Shown here: positions 34,901 to 42,979 of the stretch, piece by piece
How the letters are laid out: each line of letters opens with the position of its first letter
How positions within the stretch are numbered: the first letter of the stretch is position 1
Source of the DNA: Streptomyces drozdowiczii
GTDB lineage: Bacteria; Actinomycetota; Actinomycetes; Streptomycetales; Streptomycetaceae
Direction: 5' to 3'
DNA length: 64,000 bases
Assembly (NCBI RefSeq): GCF_026167665.1
Contig: NZ_CP098740.1
Span: forward strand, 1,364,001-1,428,000
The notes under the pieces: generated by a model
Databases searched by the model: none
Told to the model about the DNA's origin: nothing
What the model saw: the letters and a program-made list of their open reading frames with translations, nothing else
Position numbers and translations under genes: made by a program

Positions 34901-36007
34901 GTCCAGGAGTGACCGCTGCCCGGGGAGCCCAGGGCCCATGTAGCCCATCTCGCGCCCGCCCATGGCGTTGGGCTGGCCGGTGAGCGAGAGGGGGCCGCTG
35001 CCGGGGCGGCAGATCGCGCCGGTCGCCAGGTGGAGGTTGATCAGCGCGTTGGTGTTCCAGGTGCCGTGCGTGGACTGGTTGAGCCCCATGGTCCAGCAGC
35101 TCGTCCACTCCCCCGCCTCGCCGATCCACCGGGCGGCCTGCCGGAGGTCGTCCTCCGGTATGCCGGTGATCGCGGCGACGGCCTCGGGCGCGTAGTCCGC
35201 GAGGAATTCCGGCATCTCCTCCCAGCCCTCGGTGTGCGCGGCGATGAACGCGGGGTCGGTGTGCCCGTCGGCGTGGAGGAGGTGCAGGAGGCCGTTGAGG
35301 AGGGCCAGGTCGGTGCCGGGGCTGACGCGCAGGAAGAGGTCGGCCTTGTCGGCGGTGGCGGTGCGCCGGGGGTCCACGACGATCAGCTTGGCGCCCGCCT
35401 TGACGCGGTCCAGGAGGCGCAGGAAGAGGATCGGGTGGCAGTCGGCCATGTTGGAGCCGATGACGAGGAAGACGTCCGCGCGGTCCAGGTCGTCGTAGGA
35501 GCCGGGCGGCCCGTCGGCGCCGAGCGACAGCTTGTAGCCGCTGCCCGCGCTCGCCATGCACAGCCGCGAGTTGGACTCGACGCGGTTGGTGCGGACGAAC
35601 CCCTTGGCCAGCTTGTTCGCGAGGTACTGCGCCTCCAGGCCCAGCTGCCCGGAGACGTAGAACGCGACGGCGTCCGGTCCGTGCGTGTCGATGACCGCCC
35701 GCAGCCGCCGCGCGGTGGCCGCGACCGCCTCGTCCACACCCACCGGTACGGGCTCCGCGCCGCGCTCCGGCCGCATCAGGGCGGTGGTCAGCCGGCCGGG
35801 CGCGGCGAGCATGTCGGCGGTGGTCGCGCCCTTGGTGCAGAGCCGCCCGGCGTTGGCGGGGTGCCGCTTGTCCCCCGCCGCCTTCAGGACCGTACGCCGT
35901 CCGTCGGGCCCGGCCGCGATGTCGAGGACCATGCCGCAGCCCACCCCGCAGTACGAGCAGACCGTACGGACCTGAGTGGCGTCGGCCGACGAGCTCTGTG
36001 GGGGCAC
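31952..36007 (-). CDS. Assimilatory nitrate reductase fused to CysJ-like flavoprotein
   Basis: This 1351-residue enzyme combines a molybdopterin nitrate reductase with its own electron-supply module. The 4Fe-4S cysteines are C17, C20, C24 and C57 (CSYCGVGC and GRLC). The molybdenum region includes [26 protein letters not shown] and [12 protein letters not shown] flavodoxin domain starts near 815 ([13 protein letters not shown]). It is followed by the FAD domain with LYSISSSP near 1137, and the NADPH site [17 protein letters not shown] near 1208, then [13 protein letters not shown] and the typical end YVRDVY. It should reduce nitrate to nitrite with NADPH. Adjacent molybdate-transport genes supply the metal. 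The leader (36008-36142) holds a GCCGGTG-TGG-CACCGGC hairpin (36063-36079). A nitrite reductase is not in the window. Confidence 0.93.
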   Translation of the reverse strand: MPPQSSSADATQVRTVCSYCGVGCGMVLDIAAGPDGRRTVLKAAGDKRHPANAGRLCTKGATTADMLAAPGRLTTALMRPERGAEPVPVGVDEAVAATARRLRAVIDTHGPDAVAFYVSGQLGLEAQYLANKLAKGFVRTNRVESNSRLCMASAGSGYKLSLGADGPPGSYDDLDRADVFLVIGSNMADCHPILFLRLLDRVKAGAKLIVVDPRRTATADKADLFLRVSPGTDLALLNGLLHLLHADGHTDPAFIAAHTEGWEEMPEFLADYAPEAVAAITGIPEDDLRQAARWIGEAGEWTSCWTMGLNQSTHGTWNTNALINLHLATGAICRPGSGPLSLTGQPNAMGGREMGYMGPGLPGQRSLLDDEDRAFTEELWGLAPGTLRKDECGRGTVEMFERMAAGDIKACWIICTNPVASVANRRTVIEALEAAELVITQDVFADTETNAYADVVLPGALWSEAEGVLVNSERNLTLARPAVEPPGEALADWRLIARIACAMGYEDAFTYDSAEEVFEEIKRAANPRTGYDLRGVTYERLRTAPVQWPAPTADGPDRNPIRYLAPDGGGPVFPTPTGRARFFGRPHLPAAEMPDDDYPFLLNTGRVQHQWHTLTKTGKVAKLNRLNPGPFVEVHPEDAARLGLAEGDSVEVESRRGRAVLPAVVTDRVAPGCCFAPFHWNDLFGEYLSVNAVTADAVDPVSYQPEFKVCAVTLTKVAAAPVPLPVPAVPETAAVFGLETTPPPVLAEHERQYLVGFLAGLPLGAPGVPVLPPGAPFGAEHARWVNGVLAGMYSRTGPPADAPAPVPAPAEPPGREVVVLWASQTGNAEEFAVATADRLTATGLRTRLLGMDEADPRALPPAADLLLITSTFGDGDAPDNGSGFWEALTAADLPPLDGRRYAVLAFGDSSYDDFCGHGRRLDRRLDELGAVRLAPRTDCEPDYEPSALSWLDQVLAGLTAPPTAPAPAPPPAPAPVRTPKPAPVTARLAGNRLLGLPGSGKEVRRFTFDTSGTGAALEYAAGDALGVHAANHLDLVAEWLSVTGLDADAEIEVSGLGGLRLRDALHTRLDITRLTPALLGFVTERTGDRELKKMLRPDNKGELARWSWGRQAVDVLSEYPVKATPEEWAGLLKPLQPRLYSISSSPLTDPDRLSLTVSVVRYENLHGRPRAGVCSPFLADAEPDTRVPVFVRRAPHFRPPARPDAPMVMVGPGTGVAPFIGFLEERRARRDPGPNWLFFGEQHRATDFFYEEELTSFLADGTLTRLDTAFSRDQRAKVYVQDRMREHGAKLWSWLREGAHFYVCGDAARMAKDVDRALRDIAVAHGGLDPEAAALYVKQLAADKRYVRDVY

Positions 36008-36142
36008 CGGGGAGACCTTCCGTGAATCGGATCGTGCCCCGACGGTAGGAAAGCGCCGTTACGCCGGTGTGGCACCGGCCGATCATGGGCGGTAACGCTC
36101 GTCGCACACCGGACGGTCCGCCGGTGTGAGAAGAGCGGCCGC

Positions 36143-36496
36143 TCAGGTCTCCTCGGTGAGCTGTTCGTCCAGGTCGTCGAAGAGCAGTTCCGCGTGGTCG
36201 ACCTGGCCCGTCCGGTACGCCGAGCGGGCGACGAGGTGCGCGGCGACCGGGCCCGTCATCAGCTGGAAGAAGCCGATCAGCGCCAGCGTCGCCAGGTCCA
36301 TGCCGCTGCGCAGCCGCAGGGCCACCCCGGCGAGCACGATGAGCATGCCGAGCGCCTGCGGTTTGGTCGCGGCGTGGCTGCGGGAGAGGACGTCCGGCAG
36401 CCGCAGCATGCCGATGACGCCGAGCAGGCAGATCGCGGCGCCGAGCAGCACCAGCGCCGCGCCGGCCGTGTCCAGGATCTGGAGCCAGACGCTCAT
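36143..36496 (-). CDS. mrpG: Mrp antiporter subunit G
   Basis: This is a small 117-residue membrane subunit of the multisubunit Na+/H+ antiporter, last gene of the mrpACDEFG operon. It has three hydrophobic segments and the conserved GMLRLPDVLSRSHAATKPQALG stretch (about residues 29-50), then FQLMTGPVAAHLVARSAYR. The ATG overlaps the mrpF stop. The short acidic C-terminus is typical. Confidence 0.93.
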   Translation of the reverse strand: MSVWLQILDTAGAALVLLGAAICLLGVIGMLRLPDVLSRSHAATKPQALGMLIVLAGVALRLRSGMDLATLALIGFFQLMTGPVAAHLVARSAYRTGQVDHAELLFDDLDEQLTEET

Positions 36497-36828
36497 GGCC
36501 CCTCCTCCCCGCCGTGCCCGGCCCGCTCCCGGTGCGGACGGCCCGGCGGCCGGTCGCGTACGGCGATGAAGCGCGCGATGCCGACCGATCCGGTGAAGCC
36601 GAGGAAGGCCAGGACCAGCATGATCGGGAAGTAGAACGGGTCCCGCGCGAACGCCGACTTGGCGCCGAGCCCGGCGATGATGAGCGCGGCGCAGACGTCG
36701 AGCGCGATGGCCCGGTCGAGCATCGAGGGGCCGCGCCAGATGCGCGCGAGCAGCAGCGCGCCGGCGACGAGGATGAGGACGACGGCCGCCACGAGCAGCA
36801 CCCGGTCCACGGTCTGGGGGGCGCTCAT
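36493..36828 (-). CDS. mrpF: Mrp antiporter subunit F
   Basis: This is a 111-residue subunit with three predicted membrane helices and the family core RIWRGPSMLDRAIALDV, ending FLGFTGSVGIARFI plus a basic, Arg-rich tail. The ATG at 36828 overlaps the mrpE stop; the open frame continues upstream only as an antisense shadow. Confidence 0.92.
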   Translation of the reverse strand: MSAPQTVDRVLLVAAVVLILVAGALLLARIWRGPSMLDRAIALDVCAALIIAGLGAKSAFARDPFYFPIMLVLAFLGFTGSVGIARFIAVRDRPPGRPHRERAGHGGEEGP

Positions 36829-37469
36829 GGCCGCTCCTCCTGGTCTCCCGGCCGGGCGCCGGTGTGCGGGGTGTCCGGGGGCGGGGCGGCGACCCGCTCG
36901 ATCTCGTCGCGGGTGCCGAAGGCGCGTACGGTCAGCTCCTCCAGGCGCCACACGGAGCGCCGGGCGGCTTCCAGTTCGGCCGGGTCGCCCGCGTCCAGGA
37001 CGTGCAGGAAGACGGTGGCGGTGGCGCGGCGGACCTCGACCACGGAGCCGTCGGGCACGTTCGACACGGTGACGGCGGTCGCGGTGAGCATCAGGTCGGA
37101 GCGGCAGCGCAGCGGTACGGCGATGACGGCCGCCCGGCGCGGCTGCCGGCCGTGGATCTGCCGGGTGACCTTCACGCCGGAGGTGTACATGTCGTACAGC
37201 AGATAGCCGGCGAGGCGCAGGATGCCCCAGGGGTGCAGCCGGAGCCCCAGGTCGACCTTGGGCAGCGGGAAGGCCAGGCAGACGACGACCGCGACGACGG
37301 CCCCGGTCAGCAGGTTCGCCCAGTTGAGGCTCGACCAGAGCAGCACCCAGATGACGGTGAGCCAGGCGATCAGCGGGAGGTCGAGCACCCGCCGGTGCCG
37401 GGCGCCGAACGCGGCGCTGAACGGCGGCAGGTCCTTGTTCCGGAAGGAGAAGGAGACGAGGCGTTTCAC
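36825..37469 (-). CDS. mrpE: Mrp antiporter subunit E
   Basis: This is a 214-residue subunit. Two N-terminal hydrophobic stretches (LIAWLTVIWVLLWSSLNWAN, LLTGAVVAVVVCLAFPL) are followed by the conserved RLAGYLLYDMYTSGVKVTRQ and the soluble VPLRCRSDLMLTATAVTVSN. The start is GTG 37469, overlapping the mrpD stop as GTGA and matching the family N-terminus. The C-terminal 40 residues are charged and Pro-rich. Confidence 0.9.
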   Translation of the reverse strand: MKRLVSFSFRNKDLPPFSAAFGARHRRVLDLPLIAWLTVIWVLLWSSLNWANLLTGAVVAVVVCLAFPLPKVDLGLRLHPWGILRLAGYLLYDMYTSGVKVTRQIHGRQPRRAAVIAVPLRCRSDLMLTATAVTVSNVPDGSVVEVRRATATVFLHVLDAGDPAELEAARRSVWRLEELTVRAFGTRDEIERVAAPPPDTPHTGARPGDQEERP

Positions 37470-39120
37470 GGGCCCAGCACCTCCCGCGTGTACGGCGTGC
37501 GGGCGAGGAGTTCGGCCGCCGCCCGGTCGGTGTACGAGGTGAGCGGCCCGGCGAACACGGTGAAGGCGAGGCCGAGGCCGACCGCGGCGGCCGTCGCCCA
37601 GGTCATCGGGCGGGGCAGCAGGCTGGTGGTGGTGACGGCGTGGCCGTGGAGGGTCGCGGCGACGGCGAGCCCGGCGGGCTGGTGGCGGACGCGGACGCCC
37701 TCGTCCCCGGTGCCGGCCATCCGGTCGGGGCCCTCGTCGGCATCGTCGTCGTCGCTGTCGTCGTCGGACTCCAGGACCGTGCCGGTGGCGGCCTGGCCCG
37801 GGGGTGCCGCGCGCCAGAAGGCGAGGTTCCAGACCTTGGCCATCACGTACAGCGTGAGCAGGCTCGTCACGGTCGCCCCGACGACGAGGATCCAGGCCCA
37901 CACCCCGCCGTCGGCGACACCGGCGCGCATCAGTCCGAGCTTGCCGATGAAGCCGGAGAGCGGCGGGATGCCGGCGAGGTTCATCGCGGGCACGAAGAAG
38001 AGGACGGCGAGGGCGGGTGCGGCCCGGGCGATGCCGCCGATCCTGGTCAGTTCGGTGGTGCCGGTCCGGCGTTCGATGAGCCCGGCGACCAGGAACAGCG
38101 TGGTCTGGACGGTGATGTGGTGGACGACGTAGACGATCGCGCCGCCGTACGCGCCCCGGGTGGCGAGGCCGATGCCGAAGACCATGTAGCCGATGTGGCT
38201 GATCAGGGTGAAGGAGAGCAGCCGCTTGAGGTCGGTCTGCGCGACGGCCCCAGGATGCCGACGATCATCGAGGCGAGGGCTGCCGCCATCAGCAGGTCGC
38301 CGAGCCGGTTGCCGGGGAAGAGCAGGGTCTCGGTGCGCAGCATGCAGTAGACGCCGACCTTGGTCAGCAGTCCGGCGAAGACGGCGGTGACGGGGGCGGG
38401 CGCGGTCGGGTAGGAGTCGGGCAGCCAGGCGGCGAGCGGGAAGACGGCGGCCTTGATCGCGAAGACCGTCAGCAGCATGGCCTGAATCAGGGTCTGGACG
38501 CCCAGGGGGAGTCCGCCGAGACGTTCGGCGAGCTGGGCGAAGTTGGCGGTTCCGGTCGCCGCGTACGTCATGGCGATGGCGGTCAGGAAGAGCATCGAGG
38601 AGAACAGCGAGATGATCACGTACGTGGAGCCCGCCCGGATGCGCGGACCGGTGCCGCCGAGGGTCAGCAGGACGAAGCTGGCGACGAGCATGATCTCGAA
38701 GCCGACGTAGAGGTTGACCAGGTCCCCGGCGAGGAAGGTGCACGAGACTCCGGCGACCAGGATCAGGTACGCGGGGTGGAAGACGGCGACCGGCGTCTCC
38801 TCGTCCCGGTCCGCCATGCCCTGGCCCAGGGAGTAGACGAGGACGCACAGGGTGACGGCGGAGGAGATGGTCAGCATCAGCCCGGAGAGCCGGTCGGCGA
38901 CCAGGGTGATGCCGAGCGGCGGCGCGAAGTCCCCGAGGTGCACGGAGAGCGGCCCGTGCGTGTCGGCGGCGATCATCAGGGCGATCGAGAGGCCGAGTAC
39001 GGCGGTGAGCACGGCGACGCTGACGAGGCGCTGGATCCGCTTGAGCCGCGTGCCGAAGGCGAGGCTCAGGCCGGTCGCGCAGAGCGGCAGCAGCACCGGC
39101 AGCGGGACGAGGGCGTTCAT
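37466..39120 (-). CDS. mrpD: Mrp antiporter subunit D, frameshifted
   Basis: MrpD is a NuoN-like proton/cation-translocating subunit. From ATG 39120 the frame runs through LPVLLPLCATGLSLAFG, VCFE-type helices and IKAAVFPLAAWLPDSYP to ASMIVGILG. It then breaks; the conserved continuation AVAQTDLKRLLSFTLISHIG is in the next frame and runs to TGA 37466. One base added at the CCCC run 38248-38251 gives a normal 551-residue protein. The C-terminal part after the last helix contains an Asp/Glu-rich cytoplasmic loop (DDDSDDDDADEG). Start and stop overlap mrpC and mrpE. Confidence 0.9.
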
Positions 39121-39737
39121 CCGGTGCCTCCTGGGTTCTGGGCGTCGGGGCCGGGGCCTCGCGGGTCATCGGCGCGCTTCGCGTAGTCCTCCGGGTCCGC
39201 GCCCAGGACGTCGTGCCACAGATCGCCGGTGGCGTCGCGGCCCCGGGCCTGGAGGGCGCGGTCGGCGCGCAGCCGGGCCCGGAGGCGGCGGCGTTCGTCG
39301 CGGTAGGCGCGGCGGGCCTCGGCGCTGCGGTCGCCGTCTTCGCGGAAGCGGGCGCGCAGCTCGTCGCGCTCGTCCAGCACTTCGGCGCGCAGGACGATGC
39401 GGCGGTCCTCCAGGTCGTCGTGGACCTCGTCGGTGCCGGTCAGCTGGTGGCCGCGGTAGGCCATGGCGAGCAGGAACGCGGTGGTGGCCAGGGTGATGAC
39501 GATGGCGGTGAGCGCGATGGCCTGGGGCAGCGGGTCGGTGACCCGGCCGAGGTCGACGCCGTACAGCAGCGGTTCGCGGCCGGCCGTGCCGGTGGCGGAC
39601 AGGATGAACAGGTTGATGCCGTTGCCCGCGATGACCGCGCCGAGCAGGATGCGGGTGAGGGGCCGGGTCAGCATGAGGATGCCGCCGACCGCGCAGAGGA
39701 CCGCGGCGGTGGCGAGGAGCGAGGCGCTGACGGTCAC
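39117..39737 (-). CDS. mrpC: Mrp antiporter subunit C with long charged tail
   Basis: This is a NuoK-like membrane subunit. The first 105 or so residues contain three helices and the family motif AVIAGNGINLFILSATG and DPLPQAIALTAIVI. They are followed by an extra, highly charged, probably coiled or disordered cytoplasmic tail of about 100 residues (VLDERDELRARFRED, RRAYRDERRRLRARLRAD). This makes it longer (206 residues) than typical MrpC. It overlaps mrpA and mrpD by ATGA-type junctions. Confidence 0.92.
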   Translation of the reverse strand: MTVSASLLATAAVLCAVGGILMLTRPLTRILLGAVIAGNGINLFILSATGTAGREPLLYGVDLGRVTDPLPQAIALTAIVITLATTAFLLAMAYRGHQLTGTDEVHDDLEDRRIVLRAEVLDERDELRARFREDGDRSAEARRAYRDERRRLRARLRADRALQARGRDATGDLWHDVLGADPEDYAKRADDPRGPGPDAQNPGGTG

Positions 39738-42642
39738 GGGGTGGCCTCCCCGGTCTCCGGTCCGGCCTCGCGGGCGGCGGCCTTCTCGGCGGCGGCGCGT
39801 TCGATCTGCCGGTCGATCTTGGCGCCGAGGGCCCGCACGATGTCGAGGACGACGCCGAGGACCAGCAGGTAGACCCCGCAGTCGAAGACGACCGGGGTGC
39901 CGAACTCGAAGTCGCCGACGAGCGGCCAGTGGCCGTGGTAGGTCCAGGCGTGCAGGACCGTTCCGTCGTAGAGGCCGATCAGGGCGACCCCGGTGGAGAG
40001 GAACAGGCCGAGCCCGGTGAAGAGGCCGGGTTGCAGGGGCGCGGCCTCGGCGAGTTCGAAGCGGCCGCCCGCGAGGTAACGGGTGATCAGGGCGAGGCCC
40101 GCGACGAGGCCGCCGACGAAGCCGCCGCCCGGCATGTTCTCGGCGCAGAACAGCAGGTAGACCGAGAGCACCAGGATCGGGTGGAACAGCAGCCGCGTCA
40201 CCACCTCGAAGACGACGGACCGGTGCTCGGGTGCCAGCGTGGAGCCGGCCGCGAGCCAGCCGCGCTCGGGCGCCCCCTCGTCGCCCTGCGGCACCCCGGT
40301 CAGCGGTTCTGCGGTCACGGACCAGGCGGTGCGGCCTCGTACCTCGGTGGATGCCGCCGTCCCCTCGGCGCGGCGGTGCAGGTAGATGAGGCTGGTGACG
40401 CCGATCGCGGCGGCGGCGAGTACGGCGGACTCCCCCATGGTGTCCCAGGCGCGGAGGTCGACGAGGATGGTGGCGACGACGTCCTTGAGGCCGTGGTGCG
40501 CGGTCTCCTCGACCATGGCCGCACCCGCCGGGGACGCGGTGCGCGCGGCGGCGGCGACCCAGACGACCACGCCGAGGGTCGCGGCGGCGGCCAGGGCGAC
40601 CGGGATGCGCACGGCCCGCCGCCAGGGGCTCACCGACTCCTGGAAGTGCACCGGCATCCGCCGCAGGACCAGCACGAACACGATCATGGACACGGTTTCC
40701 ACGCAGAACTGGGTGAGCGCCAGGTCCGGGCCGCCCTGGACGACGAACAGCAGGGCGGTCCCGTAGCCGGTGAGTCCGGCCAGCACCACGGCCTTCATGC
40801 GGCGTCTGACGGTGAGGCAGAGCAGGGCCGCCGCACAGGTCAGGGCGGCGACCGCGCCCTGGAGCGGGACGTCCCAGAGCCGGGGCGCCGAAGCCCCTTC
40901 CCAGGGCCGGTCCACGACGAACACGGAGAGCTGTCCGGCGAGCATCACCAGCAGGGTCGTCGCGAGGTACACGGAGAGGGAGCCGCGCTGGACGAAGCCG
41001 GTGGCCTGGAGGGAGAGCCGTTCCAGGCCCAGGAGCAGCTGGCCGAAGACGCCGTCGGCGGTGGGCCAGGCGATGCGCCGGGACAGCCGGGCGACCCGGT
41101 CGCGCGCGGCGAAGAGGACCGCGCCGCCGACGGTGGCGACGGCGGAGAGGAGGAGGGCGGTGCCCCAGCCGTGCCAGAGCGCGAGGTGGTACGGGTGGGC
41201 GGGGGCCGGGAAGGCGTCGGCGTAGGCGCTCAGCAGCCGGTCGGTCCAGCCGACGCCGGGGCCGAGGACGAGCCCGCAGAGGGCGAGCGCGGCGGGCGCG
41301 GCGAGGAAGGCCGGGCCGACCCGGTGCACGGGGGTGTCGGCGACCCCGGGTTTGCGGAGGAAGCCGCCCCAGATGAACCGGGCGGTGTACGCGACGGTGA
41401 GCGCCGAGCCCGCGACCGTGATGCCGAGCGCCCAGCGGTCCGCCGTGTCGCCGTGCAGCAGCGCCTCGAACGCCGACTCCTTCGCGGCGAAGCCGAGCAG
41501 CGGGGGCAGGGCGGCCATGGAGAGGGCGGCGAGGACGGCGACGGCGCAGACGTGCGGCAGGGCGCGTCCGACGCCGGAGAGCTTGCGCAGGTCACGGGTG
41601 CCGGCGGCGTGGTCCACGATGCCGGTGACGAGGAAGAGCGGGGCCTTGAAGAGGGCGTGGCCGAGGATCATGACGGCGGCGGCCAGCGCGGCGTCGCGGT
41701 TGCCGACGCCCGCGAGGAGGGTGAGGAAGCCGAGCTGGCTGACGGTCCCGTACGCCAGGACGATCTTCAGGTCGTTGAGCCGGAGGGCGCGCCAGCCGCC
41801 GAGGAGCATCGTCGCGGCGCCGAAGACGATCACGACGGGCCGCCAGCCGGGCACGTCGGCGAAGGCCGGGGCGAGCCGGGCGACCAGGTAGACCCCGGCC
41901 TTCACCATCGCGGCGGCGTGCAGATAGGCGCTGACGGGGTGGGTGCGGCCATGGCGTTGGGCAGCCAGAGGCTGAACGGCCAGACCGCCGACTTGGACAG
42001 GGCCCCGCACAGGATGAGCAGGACGGCGACCTCGACGGCGGTGGTCGTCGGGGGCGGGTCGGCCAGGATCTCGGAGATGCGGTAGGTGCCGGCCTGCTGA
42101 CCGACGATCAGGAAGCCCACCAGCATGGCGAGGCCGCCGAGCGTGGTGACGGTCAGCGCCTGGAGGGCGGAGCGTCTGCTGTGGCGCTGCTCGCTGTCGT
42201 ATCCGATGAGCAGGTACGAGAAGACGGTGGTGAGCTCCCAGAAGACGTAGAGGGAGATCAGGTCGTCGCTGAGGACGAGGGCGAGCATCGCGCCGGCGAA
42301 CGCGAGGAGGTTCCCGGCGAAGCCGGCGAGCCGGGGGGTCGTGTCGCCGAAGTAGGAGGCGCAGTACAGCAGGACGAGCGTGCCGACGCCGGAGGCGAGC
42401 AGGACCATGAGTTCGGCGAGCGCGTCGAGGCGCAGGTCCACGGAGACGCCGTAGTCGGGCATCCAGGCCCAGGACCAGTTCACCGAGGAGCCGGAGGCGG
42501 CCGTCTCCCAACGGGTGAACGCCCAGCAGGTGGTGGCGGCGGGCGGCAGCGCGAGGACGAGGAAGGCGCGCGCGCCCAGCCGTCGCACCAGCGGGCGCGC
42601 GAAGGCCGCGAGGACGAAGTGGGCGACGATGAGCGCGGTCAT
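39734..42642 (-). CDS. mrpA: Mrp antiporter subunit A (with B domain), frameshifted
   Basis: MrpA is the largest, NuoL-like subunit of the Na+/H+ antiporter, here about 969 residues with the MrpB-like C-terminal domain. The N-terminal part reads from ATG 42642 (TALIVAHFVLAAFARPL) to SLWLPNAMAAPTP. The frame then breaks, and the conserved VSAYLHAAAMVKAGVYLVAR lies in the next frame. One base added at the GGGG run 41936-41939 repairs it. Later landmarks are GYGTALLFVVQGGPDLALTQ and, in the B-like part, PGGGFVGGLVAGLALITRYL. It is the first gene of the operon, with its promoter in the AT-richer region upstream. Confidence 0.9.
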
Positions 42643-42940
42643 ACGGCGGGGCGGCGGGGTGCGGCGGCGGGCGGCGGGGTGTGCGGGGCTACCGAACGGA
42701 CAGAGGGCACTAAATACAGATATATCCCCGGCGCCGCTTCACCGGTCCGACCCGCCGCACCCCGGGCGGCCGGTCAGATCGGAAGGGGCGCCGCCGTTTC
42801 ATGGTGATCATGTGCGTGCCAGATGTTGAACATGTGATCCCACTTCCTTTTCTTTTTTGCACTGTGACTACTATCTATCCGTCCTGGTTCTCAACGGATT
42901 TGACCGACCGTGAGGTCGGTACCACGTCAAGGAGCATGCC
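42643..42940. other. Divergent promoter region, mrp operon and conservon
   Basis: No gene is supported in this stretch. It contains unusually AT-rich patches for this genome (about 42711-42730 with TAAATACAGATATAT, and about 42840-42900), which probably hold the promoters of the mrp operon (minus) and of cvnABCD (plus). Short frames here lack coding character. Confidence 0.6.
42903..42934 (+). promoter_or_regulatory. Inverted repeat and ribosome site in cvnA leader
   Basis: ACCGACC (42903-42909) and GGTCGGT (42914-42920) form a 7-bp inverted repeat around GTGA. It is followed by AAGGAG at 42929-42934. The ribosome site is 6 bases from an in-frame CTG at 42941 but 45 bases from the first ATG at 42980, so it bears on the choice of cvnA start. 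Confidence 0.5.
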
Positions 42941-42979
42941 CTGCGCACGCGCGCGTCACGGCGGAGCAGCTCGACCACA

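Noticed and set aside
36008..36142. GlnR boxes ahead of the nitrate reductase (GTTAC at 36058-36062, GTAAC at 36092-36096)
   Set aside because: The spacing does not fit the gTnAC-n6-GaAAC arrangement, so the match is too weak to report as a site.
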